A stretch of 64,000 nt of DNA from Streptomyces sp. AC558_RSS880 (GCF_019049255.1 NZ_JAGMUJ010000161.1:1-64000); one strand, 5' to 3'; positions 33,614 through 42,006 are shown, counted from the stretch's first letter. The notes: generated by a model from the letters alone, not told the origin. Made by a program: numbers and translations.

Positions 33614-34203
33614 GCGGCGATCACTCCAGGACGTTCGATGAGCCGGCCGCGTTCGAAGCGGGCTCCGGCGCGGACGAGGGCGACCAAGCGGGGTGCGTTC
33701 ACGGCCCGCCGGCGGGCCTGGGCGGACTCGACGAGCTTGAAGACCACGGCGAGGGCGGTGCTGCCGAGGAACTGCTCCAGCGCGGGCACGAAGTCACCGG
33801 AGGACGGGCCGTGCGGGTAGAGCAGCGGCAGCACCTCACTGGTCTTCGGGGACCTGCGGCACCACGGCGGCGGAATCGCTGAGGAGAACCGCTTGCGCTC
33901 GCCGGTTTCAGTGTCGACGCGCTTGTCGTTCACCCGCGGCGCCCTCACCTCCGCCGCCCCGGCCGCGGTGGTGACCTTCCTGGGCCGGCGGTAGCCGTTG
34001 CGGACCACGCGCCGTCGGCCGTTCTCGTCGCGCTGATCGACCAACTCGGCTATATATGCGTTGACTTCGGCCTCCAGGGCAGAGGCCGGCATCCGCCGTG
34101 CGCCCTCGCGGACGATCTCGTCGATCAGGGAGCCGTTCGGCGTGGAGCCGTCGGCGTCGACCACGCTGAGCACAGGTGTGCCTTCCCGACCGGTGCTGCG
34201 CAC
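33610..34203 (-). mobile_element. internally deleted IS256-type transposase
   Basis: The 197-residue frame joins the N-terminus of an IS256 (mutator-type) transposase, with EAEVNAYIAELVDQRDENGR, RKVTTAAGAAEVRAPRVND and FVPALEQFLGS, directly to its C-terminus, with AVVFKLVESAQARRRAVNAP and LVALVRAGARFERG. Full-length members are about 420 residues; roughly 220 residues carrying the DDE catalytic core are missing, in frame. It is a dead derivative. Terminal inverted repeats were not identified. Confidence 0.8.
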
Positions 34204-34298
34204 ACCGGCCTACTCGATGACCACCAAGTCGATCACTCGGGAAGGTACGCCCTTCGCGTGCTCCCCGAGCTCGATCCCCAGGTCTTGAGCATGACTCC

Positions 34299-34370
34299 GT
34301 CGAGGCCGACGGTCACCGGTACCGCGGCGCCCACTGCGCCCGCGCGGAGGGAAAGGCGGGGATCGTCGAC
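34299..34370 (+). repeat. inverted repeat arm, right
   Basis: Partner of the segment at 32698-32769; together the arms flank about 1.5 kb holding the small frame, the GNAT gene and the deleted transposase. Confidence 0.8.
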
Positions 34371-34379
34371 CGGGTCTGA
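34299..34379 (+). pseudogene. broken second copy of the Cys-rich protein 3' end
   Basis: Reads VEADGHRYRGAHCARAEGKA then GIVDRV and TGA, against VEADGHWYCGAHCARAEGKV in the intact gene. The Trp and one Cys ligand are replaced by Arg, so the metal site is lost. No start or upstream part is present. It lies 51 bp before the SURF1 start. Confidence 0.7.
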
Positions 34380-34430
34380 AGGGACGTACCCGCCTCAAAG
34401 CACCCCGCGACCGAGTTGTACGGTCGTGGG

Positions 34431-35225
34431 GTGTACCGCTTTCTCTTGTCCCGCCAATGGGTGACCATCACACTGGTCGCCCTGCTCCTCATCCCCACGA
34501 TGATCTGGCTGGGCTTCTGGCAGATGGACCGCTACGGGGAGCGCGACGCCCGCAACCGGCTGGTCGCCGACGCGCTGGCCGCCGAGCCGGTGCCGGTGGA
34601 GCGGCTGGCCGCGCCGGGGGACGCCGTGACGCGCGCCGAGCGGTACCGCACCGTGACCGCCACGGGACGCTTCGACACCGATGACGAGGTCGTCGTCCGC
34701 CGCCGTACCAACGCCGACGACCGGGTCGGCTTCCACGTCCTCACCCCCTTCGTCCTCGACGACGGCAAGATCCTGCTCGTCAACCGGGGCTGGATCCCCT
34801 CGGAGGCGGGCCGGACCTCGTTCCCCGAGGTCCCCGCGCCGCCGCGCGGCGAGACCACGATCAAGGGCCGGCTGATGCCCGACGAGACGACCGAGGCGAG
34901 CGGCATCAAGGACCTCGAGGGCCTGCCGGACCGGCAGATCATGCTGATCAACAGCGAGCGGGAGGCGGAGCGCCTCGGCGCCCAGGTGCTCGGCGGCTAT
35001 GTGGCGCAGACGGCGCCCGAGCCCAAGGACGGCACCCCGGAGCGGCTCGGGAACCCCGGCAAGGAGAACGCGGCGCTGAACTACGCGTACGCCGTCCAGT
35101 GGTGGCTGTTCGCAGCGGCCGTGCCGGTCGGCTGGTTCGTGCTGGTCCGCCGCGAGGCCCGGGAGCGAGCCCGGGCCGCGGCCGCGGAGACGGACGCCGA
35201 GGAGACGGAACCGGCGGCGGTGTAG
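34431..35225 (+). CDS. SURF1-family cytochrome oxidase assembly protein
   Basis: A 264-residue membrane protein with one helix at each end. The N-terminal helix (VTITLVALLLIPTMIWLGFWQ) is followed at once by the SURF1 signature LGFWQMDRYGERDARN. The central domain has HVLTPFVLDDGKILLVNRGW, the second signature. The C-terminal helix is YAVQWWLFAAAVPVGWFVLV. SURF1 helps insert haem a into cytochrome c oxidase. The start is GTG 34431. Only 51 bp separate it from the mobile scar, so its promoter may have been replaced or displaced. Confidence 0.92.
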   Translation: MYRFLLSRQWVTITLVALLLIPTMIWLGFWQMDRYGERDARNRLVADALAAEPVPVERLAAPGDAVTRAERYRTVTATGRFDTDDEVVVRRRTNADDRVGFHVLTPFVLDDGKILLVNRGWIPSEAGRTSFPEVPAPPRGETTIKGRLMPDETTEASGIKDLEGLPDRQIMLINSEREAERLGAQVLGGYVAQTAPEPKDGTPERLGNPGKENAALNYAYAVQWWLFAAAVPVGWFVLVRREARERARAAAAETDAEETEPAAV

Positions 35226-35342
35226 CACCCCCTCGGACCCCGGTGTCGTCTTCTCCGGCGACGGCGCGGCGGCGGCCGACGGACCGTCACTCCCCGGGTC
35301 CGCCCCTGATTGCCGCCCCCGGCTGCCGGGAACCCGCACCCC

Positions 35343-37124
35343 GTGCACCGTATCGAGGACTACGCGCTCATCGGCGACGAACAGACCGCTGCCCTGGTGG
35401 GCGCGGACGGTTCGGTCGACTGGCTCTGCCTGCCCCGCTTCGACTCGGCGGCCTGCTTCGCGCGGCTGCTCGGGGACGAGAACAACGGGCACTGGCGCAT
35501 CGCCCCGGCCGGCGCGGACCGGTGCGCCCGCCGCTCCTACCGCGAGGACACCCTGGTCCTGGACACCGAGTGGGAGACCTCCGAGGGGGCGGTGCTGGTC
35601 ACCGACCTGATGCCGCAGCGCCACCGCGCGCCGGACCTGGTGCGGATCGTGCAGGGCGTACGGGGTGAGGTGACCGTGCGCAGCACACTGCGGCTGCGCT
35701 TCGACTACGGCTCGGTCGTGCCGTGGGTGCGCAAGGAGGACGGCCACCGGGTGGCGGTGGCCGGGCCGGACTCGGCGTGGCTGCGCAGCGTCCCGGAGGT
35801 GGAGACCTGGGGCGAGGACCGGTGCACCGTCTCGGAGTTCACGGTGCGGGAGGGCGAGCGGGTCGCGTTCGTGCTCACCTGGCACCCCTCCCACGAGCCG
35901 CGGCCCCCGCTGGTCGACCCGTACTCCTCGCTGCGGCACAGCGTCCAGGACTGGCGCGCCTGGGCGGCCCAGTGCTGTTACGACGGCCCGCACCGGGACG
36001 CGGTCGTCCGGTCGCTGATCACCCTCAAGGCGCTCACCTACCGCCCCACCGGCGGCATCGTCGCCGCGCCCACCACCTCGCTGCCGGAGGAGCCGGGCGG
36101 GGTGCGCAACTGGGACTACCGCTTCTGCTGGCTGCGCGACTCCACCCTGACCCTGAACGCGCTGCTGGCCGCCGGGTACCAGGACGAGGCGGAGGCCTGG
36201 CGCAACTGGCTGCTCCGCGCGGTCGCGGGCGATCCGGCGGACCTGCAGATCATGTACGGGCTCGCGGGCGAGCGGCGGCTGCCGGAGTTCGAGCTGCCGT
36301 GGCTGTCCGGTTTCGGCGGCGCCACGCCCGTACGGGTCGGCAACGACGCCGTGAACCAGCTCCAGCTGGACGTGTACGGCGAGGTCATGGACTCCCTGGC
36401 GCTGGCCCGGAGTTCGGGACTCTCCCCGCAGCCGGACGTGTGGGCGTTGCAGTCGGTGCTGATGGACTTCCTGCGCACGGCGTGGCGGCAGCCGGACGAG
36501 GGGCTGTGGGAGGTGCGCGGCGGCCGGCGCCACTTCGTGCACTCCAAGGTGATGGTGTGGGTGGCCGCCGACCGCGCGGTGCGCACGCTGGAGGAGCATC
36601 CGGACTTCGACGGGGACCTGGACGGCTGGCGCGTGCTGCGCGACGAGGTGCACCGGGAGGTGTGCGAGAAGGGGTACGACCCCGCGCGGAACACGTTCAC
36701 GCAGTCGTACGGCTCCCGCGAACTCGACGCCGCGCTGCTGCTGATCCCCCGGGTGGGTTTCCTGCCGCCCGACGATCCCCGGGTGCTCGGCACCATCGAC
36801 GCGGTCCGCGCGGAGCTGGGGCAGGACGGGTTCGTGCGCCGCTACACGCCGGACGCGACGGCCGTCGACGGGCTGCCGGGCGGGGAGGGCACGTTCCTGG
36901 TGTGTTCGTTCTGGCTCGCGGACGCCCTGCACATGACCGGCAGGACGGAGGAGGCGCGCGAGCTGTTCGAACGGCTGCTGGTGCTCGCCAACGACGTGGG
37001 TCTGCTGGCGGAGGAGTACGACCCGGTGGGCGGGCGGCTGCTGGGCAACTTTCCGCAGGCGTTCAGCCACATCGGCCTGGTCAACACCGCCCTCGCCCTG
37101 TTCGGGGGCGAGGGGGCAGGATAG
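35343..37124 (+). CDS. glycoside hydrolase family 15 protein (trehalase/glucoamylase-like)
   Basis: A 593-residue cytoplasmic enzyme. The N-terminal block HRIEDYALIGDEQTAALVG and DGSVDWLCLPRFDS opens all bacterial GH15 proteins of this type. The alpha/alpha-barrel follows with RNWDYRFCWLRDSTLTLNAL, carrying the general-acid region, then a second catalytic block GEGTFLVCSFWLADALHMTG. Actinobacterial members include trehalases; the substrate is inferred only. The start is uncertain: GTG 35343 places the signature at residue 3, while TTG 35310 would add 11 residues. An SDR gene follows after four bases. Confidence 0.88.
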   Translation: MHRIEDYALIGDEQTAALVGADGSVDWLCLPRFDSAACFARLLGDENNGHWRIAPAGADRCARRSYREDTLVLDTEWETSEGAVLVTDLMPQRHRAPDLVRIVQGVRGEVTVRSTLRLRFDYGSVVPWVRKEDGHRVAVAGPDSAWLRSVPEVETWGEDRCTVSEFTVREGERVAFVLTWHPSHEPRPPLVDPYSSLRHSVQDWRAWAAQCCYDGPHRDAVVRSLITLKALTYRPTGGIVAAPTTSLPEEPGGVRNWDYRFCWLRDSTLTLNALLAAGYQDEAEAWRNWLLRAVAGDPADLQIMYGLAGERRLPEFELPWLSGFGGATPVRVGNDAVNQLQLDVYGEVMDSLALARSSGLSPQPDVWALQSVLMDFLRTAWRQPDEGLWEVRGGRRHFVHSKVMVWVAADRAVRTLEEHPDFDGDLDGWRVLRDEVHREVCEKGYDPARNTFTQSYGSRELDAALLLIPRVGFLPPDDPRVLGTIDAVRAELGQDGFVRRYTPDATAVDGLPGGEGTFLVCSFWLADALHMTGRTEEARELFERLLVLANDVGLLAEEYDPVGGRLLGNFPQAFSHIGLVNTALALFGGEGAG

Positions 37125-37128
37125 GGCC

Positions 37129-37884
37129 ATGGATCTTGGACTGAAGGACCGGGTGTACGTCGTCACCGGGGCGACCCGCGGACTGGGCAACGCCTCCGCG
37201 CGGGAGCTCGTCGCCGACGGCGCGAAGGTGGTCGTCACGGGACGGGAGGAGGAGTCCGTCGCTGAGGCGGCGGCCGCGCTGGGGCCGGACGCGGTCGGGG
37301 TGGCCGTCGACAACGCCGACCCCGAGGCGCCGGCGCGGCTGATCGCCACCGCGCGGGAGCGGTTCGGGCGCTTCGACGGCATCCTCGTCAGCGTGGGCGG
37401 GCCGCCGCCGGGGTTCGTCGCCGACACCACCGACGAGCAGTGGCGGGCGGCGTTCGAGTCGGTGTTCCTGGGGGCGGTGCGGATGGCGCGGGCGGCCGCG
37501 GCGGAGCTGGGTGAGGGGGGTGTCATCGGGTTCGTGCTGTCGGGGTCGGTGCACGAGCCGATTCCCGGGCTGACCATTTCCAACGGGCTGCGGCCGGGGC
37601 TGGCGGGGTTCGCGAAGTCGCTGGCGGACGAGTTGGGGCCGCGGGGGGTCCGGGTGGTGGGGCTGCTTCCCGGGCGTATCGATACGGATCGGGTGCGGGA
37701 GCTGGACTCGTTGTCGGCGGATCCGGAGGCTACGCGGCAGGCGGCGGAGTCTCGGATCCCGTTGCGGCGGTACGGGAGCCCTGCGGAGTTCGGGCGTACG
37801 GCGGCGTTCCTGCTGTCGCCGGCGGCGTCGTATCTGTCGGGCGTGATGCTGCCGGTGGACGGGGGTTTCCGGCACGGGTTCTGA
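37129..37884 (+). CDS. SDR-family protein lacking the YxxxK pair
   Basis: A 251-residue Rossmann protein with VVTGATRGLGNASARELV and a C-terminal GVMLPVDGGFRHGF as in FabG-like reductases. At the active site, where YxxxK is expected, the sequence reads ISNGLRPGLAGFAKSLADEL, that is SxxxR. A subfamily with this substitution is widespread, so it is unlikely to be an error. It may reduce with an altered mechanism or have a non-catalytic role. It follows the GH15 gene with four bases between. Confidence 0.85.
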   Translation: MDLGLKDRVYVVTGATRGLGNASARELVADGAKVVVTGREEESVAEAAAALGPDAVGVAVDNADPEAPARLIATARERFGRFDGILVSVGGPPPGFVADTTDEQWRAAFESVFLGAVRMARAAAAELGEGGVIGFVLSGSVHEPIPGLTISNGLRPGLAGFAKSLADELGPRGVRVVGLLPGRIDTDRVRELDSLSADPEATRQAAESRIPLRRYGSPAEFGRTAAFLLSPAASYLSGVMLPVDGGFRHGF

Positions 37885-37965
37885 CGCCCGGTCGTTTCCT
37901 AGGTGCCCTGTGCTGGTGCGGGGCGGGGGTGGTCGCGCGGCCCGGCGCTTGCGGGGTGCTGTCGC

Positions 37966-37999
37966 GCCCACCCGTGCCGCCCTGCGGCACGATTGCCCG
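37966..37999. repeat. interspersed hairpin repeat, copy 2
   Basis: Second copy of the GTGCCGC/GCGGCAC hairpin element, one base shorter in the loop than the others. The 45 bp before it also resemble the region before copy 3. Confidence 0.75.
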
Positions 38000-38002
38000 C
38001 GG

Positions 38003-38581
38003 TTACGTGACTCGTTCCGGGCGGTGTTTTACGGCTCGTAGGCGGGTCTCCGTGGGGAGGGTGGGGAGGCCTGTGGAGTTCCGGGCGTGGGTGAGGGGGC
38101 CCTTCGTCAGGGATCGCAGGGTGGTTCCGGGGTCGATGTGGGGTTGCAGGAGGAGGAGTACGCGGGCCTTCGGGGCGCGTCGGCGGCCGGTGAGGTGGAC
38201 GTGGGCCCGGTCCACGCCGTCCAGGTGGCTCGCCTCCTCGGCCAGGGCTTGTTCCAGGGCCCGCCTGCGCAGTGACGCGTCTTCGCCGTCGCCGGTGTCG
38301 ACGAGTACCTCCGCCGGTCGCCGCCTGCGCAGCACCGCGAGCAGCCACCACAGGGAGAGCAGGACCAGGACGGCGAGAACGGCGATGACGACCGGCCACC
38401 ACCAGCCCTCGTCCCGCCACCGGGTCCGCGCGGCCTCGTCCAGCAGTACGTCGTGCCGTCCGTCGTGCGGCCACCAGGAGGGCGCCGGCGCCCCCAGCCC
38501 GATCGCCAGCACGGGCCCGCCGAGGACGACCAGCACCAGCCCCACGATTCCGAGCAGCACCCGGTTGACTCCCTTGAGCAC
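38003..38581 (-). CDS. AmaP-like membrane anchor of the Asp23 operon
   Basis: A 192-residue protein with two membrane helices, an N-terminal one (RVLLGIVGLVLVVLGGPVLA) and a second at about residues 63-83 (WWPVVIAVLAVLVLLSLWWL). A cytoplasmic C-terminal domain ends in a basic tail. This two-helix layout is that of AmaP, which ties Asp23 to the membrane in staphylococci. It is the last gene of a five-gene minus-strand operon of Asp23-related proteins. Confidence 0.75.
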   Translation of the reverse strand: MLKGVNRVLLGIVGLVLVVLGGPVLAIGLGAPAPSWWPHDGRHDVLLDEAARTRWRDEGWWWPVVIAVLAVLVLLSLWWLLAVLRRRRPAEVLVDTGDGEDASLRRRALEQALAEEASHLDGVDRAHVHLTGRRRAPKARVLLLLQPHIDPGTTLRSLTKGPLTHARNSTGLPTLPTETRLRAVKHRPERVT

Positions 38582-38583
38582 CT

Positions 38584-39198
38584 CTACCGCCCCTTCCTGC
38601 CGGGCCGCCGTACGCGCAGCGACAGCGAGGGCGGCCGGGCCAGGCCGAGACCTTCCACGGCGTCGTCGAGCACCGCGGTCAAGTCGGCTCGTACGTCGTC
38701 CAGTTCACGGAAGTGCGACACCGCGCGGACGTCCGCGCGGGTGCGTTTCACCCTGACCCGCACCGACCGTACGCCCGCCACCTCCAGGGCCCGGTCCCGC
38801 AGCACCATGGCGGCGGCGTCCCGGTGCAGTCCCGCGCGGACGTCGGGATCCGTGGGACGCATCGGGAGCAGGGCGCGCAGGCCGGGGGTCAGGGCGAGCA
38901 GCAGCAGCCAGAGTCCGAGGGCGGTGGCGACACCGGCACCGGTCAGCACCCAGATGTCGTCCAGGGGCCGTTCGGCGAGTTGCCGGGCCAGTTCCCGGCG
39001 CCAGCCCAGCGCGGCGCGGTGGGCCCGCACGGCGACGACGTCGTACAGGAACGCGCCCGTGATCAGCAGGGTCAGCAGCGCGACCAGGCCCGCGGGGGCC
39101 CGGCGGGCCGACCAGAAGCGCCGGTGCCCGCCGGAGCCGCCGGGCTCCTCCGCGGGCGGCGGGTCCTTCTCCAGGACCGTGCCCTCGGGGTCGCTCAT
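38584..39198 (-). CDS. DUF6286-type membrane protein of the Asp23 operon
   Basis: A 204-residue protein. An acidic N-terminus is followed by a helix (GLVALLTLLITGAFLYDVVAV) and a second (LTGAGVATALGLWLLLLAL), then a soluble domain rich in charged strands (VAGVRSVRVRVKRTRADVRA). I recall such proteins as DUF6286, found beside Asp23 genes in actinobacteria. Its ATG overlaps the stop of the upstream gene and it ends two bases before the AmaP-like gene. Confidence 0.72.
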   Translation of the reverse strand: MSDPEGTVLEKDPPPAEEPGGSGGHRRFWSARRAPAGLVALLTLLITGAFLYDVVAVRAHRAALGWRRELARQLAERPLDDIWVLTGAGVATALGLWLLLLALTPGLRALLPMRPTDPDVRAGLHRDAAAMVLRDRALEVAGVRSVRVRVKRTRADVRAVSHFRELDDVRADLTAVLDDAVEGLGLARPPSLSLRVRRPGRKGR

Positions 39199-39575
39199 CG
39201 CGTCCTCCCCCGGGCCGCTTCCGGCGCGGCCGTCAGGTGCAGCCGTTCGACCAGGACGACGACCTCCGGCACGTGCGTCCCCGCCAGGGAGCGCACCCGG
39301 TCGACCACCTGGCGCCGCACCCGCGCGCACCGGCCGCCGATGTCACCGGGGTAGTCGAGTTCGACGTGCACCCGGACCCGGGCGGCCTCATGGCGCACCA
39401 CCACCGTGGCGTGCGGCGGAGCGGCGCCCGGCGGCAGGGGGCCGACCGCCTCGCGGGCCGCCTGCGAGGCGATCTTCGCGACCACCCGGTCGGCGATCCT
39501 GGTCGCCCCGCGCTCGCCCGGCGCGACGGCGGCCGGGCCCCGGCCGGGCTCGGCGATCGTGCTCACCGCCGTCAC
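39195..39575 (-). CDS. Asp23/Gls24-family protein, short form
   Basis: A 126-residue soluble protein with the Asp23 fold pattern: an opening helix RIADRVVAKIASQAAREAVG, strands VVVRHEAARVRVHVELDYPG, a helix CARVRRQVVDRVRSLAG, and a closing strand VPEVVVLVERLHL. It may assemble with the longer Asp23 protein of the operon. GTG 39575 overlaps the stop of the small membrane gene; GTG 39566 is an alternative start. Confidence 0.72.
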   Translation of the reverse strand: MTAVSTIAEPGRGPAAVAPGERGATRIADRVVAKIASQAAREAVGPLPPGAAPPHATVVVRHEAARVRVHVELDYPGDIGGRCARVRRQVVDRVRSLAGTHVPEVVVLVERLHLTAAPEAARGRTR

Positions 39576-39757
39576 CGCCGCCGTTCGTCACGGGGACGGA
39601 AGAAGTCGCCGAGTTCCAGGTCCCCCTCGAGGAACCGCCCGACGACGAAGCCGACGGCGCCCAGCGCCGCCACCAGCAGGAAGGCCCCGAATCCGCCGAA
39701 GTATCCGGCGAAGCCCAACGCCATGCCGGCGATCATGCCGACCACGGCCATGTTCAT
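39572..39757 (-). CDS. small membrane protein of the Asp23 operon
   Basis: A 61-residue protein with two Gly-rich helices (MNMAVVGMIAGMALGFAGYF, then GAFLLVAALGAVGFVVGRF) and a charged tail. Such DUF2273-like proteins sit in Asp23 operons, where they are thought to help anchor the complex. Coupled by a GTGA overlap to the next gene. Confidence 0.75.
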   Translation of the reverse strand: MNMAVVGMIAGMALGFAGYFGGFGAFLLVAALGAVGFVVGRFLEGDLELGDFFRPRDERRR

Positions 39758-39782
39758 GGTGCGCTCCTCCGCTCACCTGGCC

Positions 39783-40277
39783 TCACTGGAGGCGGGTCTC
39801 CGGCTCCTCGTCCTCCTCCTCGGGCAGCTTCACGTCGCTCACCGCGATGTTGACCTCGACGACCTCCAGGCCGGTCATCCGCTCGACCGCCGCGATGACG
39901 TTCTCCCGTACGGCCCTGGCGACGTCGGCGATGGACACGCCGTAGTCGACGACGATCTCCAGGTCGAGCGCGGTCTGCAACTCGCCGACCTCGGCCTTCA
40001 CGCCGCGCGTCACCGACTTCGAGCCGCCGGGCACCCGGTCGCGTACGGCGCCGAAGGTCCGTGACAGGCCGCTGCCCATGGCGTGCACGCCGAGCACGTC
40101 CCGCGCGGCCAGCCCCGCGATCTTCTCCACGACACCGTCGGCGATGGTGGTACGGCCGCGGGCCGCGGGGTCACCGCCGCCGCGCCGCGTCCCCTGGCCC
40201 CTGCGGGGGGTGGTCTCCAAGAGGTTCTTCTCCGGGGCGGGGGCCCGTACCGGGCCGCCCTCGGTCATGTCGGTCAT
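39783..40277 (-). CDS. Asp23/Gls24-family envelope stress protein
   Basis: A 164-residue protein, first gene of the operon. After a 40-residue polar N-terminus comes the complete Asp23 domain: TTIADGVVEKIAGLAARDVL, GVHAMG, VELQTALDLEIVVDYGVSIA, and a closing VARAVRENVIAAVERMTGLE. Asp23 proteins form membrane-associated layers and respond to alkaline or cell-wall stress. ATG 40277 follows a GGAGGGATG purine run; ATG 40268 is possible. Confidence 0.88.
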   Translation of the reverse strand: MTDMTEGGPVRAPAPEKNLLETTPRRGQGTRRGGGDPAARGRTTIADGVVEKIAGLAARDVLGVHAMGSGLSRTFGAVRDRVPGGSKSVTRGVKAEVGELQTALDLEIVVDYGVSIADVARAVRENVIAAVERMTGLEVVEVNIAVSDVKLPEEEDEEPETRLQ

Positions 40278-40363
40278 CGCCGCACATCCCTCCGATCGTC
40301 CTCCTTCGACCACCGTATGCGCGGTTGCCCGATACCGCGCCGGGAATGCGTCAGGCTGGAGGA

Positions 40364-41092
40364 ATGACGACGGACCGGTGGACTCGGGCGGTACGGCACC
40401 AGGTGGGGCTGGGCAGGATCCTGCCCCTGGGAGGACCGCGCGACGGCGCGTGGATCACGGAGCGGGCGGCGGAGGCGGTCCTGCGGCGCACGGTGGCACG
40501 GGATGCGCCGGGCGTACGCCTGGACGGTGTGCGGATCGGGCTCGCCGATCCGGAGGCGGCGACGGGCGAGCCGGTCGTGCCGCCTCCGCCGAGCGCGCTG
40601 CCGCCGGGGCCGTTGCGGCTGGCCGTCGAGTTCGCGGCCACGGCGGCGGAGCCGGTGCCGGTGACGGCGTCGCGGCTGCGGGCGGTGCTGGCGGAAGCGG
40701 CGGTGGAGCGGGTCGGGTTGTCCGTCACGTCGGTGGATCTGCGGGTGACGGAGTTGCTGGATGCGGAGCCGGAGCCGGTTGTGGAGCCGGTTGTGGAGCC
40801 GGGGCGGGAAGCGGTGTCCGAGCCGTCGGATCCCGGCTCCGAGGCGGGGCGTGTCGCGGTGGCGGCGCGCGCTGTGCCGGGGGTGAGCCGGTTGGCGGGT
40901 GCGCTGGGGCGGTCCGTGCACCTGGCCGAGCATCCGGGTGAGAACGCGCTGCCCCGCCGTCACGTGCGTGTGGAACTCGCGGTCGTGGCGGACACCCGTC
41001 CGCTGGACGTGGCTCGGGAGGTTCGTTCGGCGGTGGCGTCCGCTCTGCCGGGTGGGCCCACGGTGGCCGTGCTGATCACCGCGGTCGACTGA
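40364..41092 (+). CDS. hypothetical protein, possibly a divergent tandem Asp23-like protein
   Basis: A 242-residue soluble protein divergent from the Asp23 operon by 86 bp. Residues 20-125 and 155-242 both show the helix-strand-helix-strand order of Asp23 (WITERAAEAVLRRTV, LRLAVEFAATAAEPVPVTAS; then VAVAARAVPGVSRL, VRVELAVVADTRPLDVAREV). An acidic Glu-Pro-Val repeat links the halves. I recall relatives annotated as nucleopolyhedrovirus P10 family, a misleading name. The Asp23 link is my inference from pattern and position. ATG 40364 follows GGAGG. Confidence 0.6.
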   Translation: MTTDRWTRAVRHQVGLGRILPLGGPRDGAWITERAAEAVLRRTVARDAPGVRLDGVRIGLADPEAATGEPVVPPPPSALPPGPLRLAVEFAATAAEPVPVTASRLRAVLAEAAVERVGLSVTSVDLRVTELLDAEPEPVVEPVVEPGREAVSEPSDPGSEAGRVAVAARAVPGVSRLAGALGRSVHLAEHPGENALPRRHVRVELAVVADTRPLDVAREVRSAVASALPGGPTVAVLITAVD

Positions 41093-41152
41093 CCGGGGTG
41101 GTCCGCCGGGGTGGGGTGTTCGCGCAGCCCGGTGCTTACGGGGTGCCGTCGC

Positions 41153-41187
41153 GCCCACCCGTGCCGCCCCAGCGGCACGACTGCCCG
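41153..41187. repeat. interspersed hairpin repeat, copy 3
   Basis: Third copy of the GTGCCGCCCCAGCGGCAC element, 60 bp after the preceding stop and convergent to the enoyl-CoA hydratase gene, where it could act as terminator. Confidence 0.75.
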
Positions 41188-41202
41188 TGGGCAGCGGCTG
41201 GG

Positions 41203-42006
41203 TTATTCGCCGAGGCCGGCCAGGTCGCGGAGGCGGCGGGACTGGGATGCTCGTTCGGCGGTGCGTTGTTCGTCGTAGGTGCGGTTCTGGGCTCCGCGGA
41301 GCAGGGACTTGGTCTCGATGACGGCGTCCCGGGGGGCGGCCAGCAGGGCCGCGGCGAGGTCCTGGACCGCCGCGTCCAGGTCGGCCGCGGGCACGGCGAG
41401 GTTGGCCAGGCCGGTGTTCACGGACTCCTCGGCCGTGACGAAGCGCCCGGTCGCGCAGATCTCCAGCGCGCGGGCGTATCCGACGAGGCCGACCAGCGGA
41501 TGCGTACCGGTCAGGTCGGGGACGAGACCGAGGCTGGTCTCGCGCATGGCGAACTGCACGTCGTCCGCGACGACGCGCAGGTCACAGGCGAGGGCCAGCT
41601 GGAACCCGGCCCCGATGGCGTGCCCCTGGACAGCCGCGATGGACACGATGTCGCTGCGCCGCCACCAGGTGAACGCCTCCTGGTACTCGGCGATGGTCGC
41701 GTCCAGCGTGGCGTCGTCGCGACGCGCCAGGTCGATGAACGACGGCTCGCCCTCGATTCCCTCGGGCGTGAACATCTGCCGGTCGAGCCCGGCGGAGAAG
41801 GACTTGCCCTCCCCGCGCAGCACCACGACCCGGACGGAGCCGGGCAGCAGCCGACCCGCCTCGGTCAGCGCCCGCCACAGAGCGGGGCTCTGCGCGTTGC
41901 GCTTGGCCGGGTTGGTCAGCGTCACCGTGGCGATCGCGTCGTCGACGGTGAGCCGTACGCCGTCCTTGTCGAGTACGGGACCGAGGTCCTGGGCGGACGA
42001 AGCCAT
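41203..42006 (-). CDS. enoyl-CoA hydratase/isomerase family protein
   Basis: A 267-residue crotonase-fold enzyme. The N-terminal ATVTLTNPAKRNAQSPALWR, the oxyanion loop RGEGKSFSAGLDRQMF, and AAVQGHAIGAGFQLALACDL are all present. At the usual second catalytic Glu position the sequence reads LGLVPDLTGTHPL, with Asp. The reaction is probably hydration or isomerisation of an acyl-CoA; the exact substrate is unknown. ATG 42006 is preferred over ATG 42036. Confidence 0.88.
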   Translation of the reverse strand: MASSAQDLGPVLDKDGVRLTVDDAIATVTLTNPAKRNAQSPALWRALTEAGRLLPGSVRVVVLRGEGKSFSAGLDRQMFTPEGIEGEPSFIDLARRDDATLDATIAEYQEAFTWWRRSDIVSIAAVQGHAIGAGFQLALACDLRVVADDVQFAMRETSLGLVPDLTGTHPLVGLVGYARALEICATGRFVTAEESVNTGLANLAVPAADLDAAVQDLAAALLAAPRDAVIETKSLLRGAQNRTYDEQRTAERASQSRRLRDLAGLGE

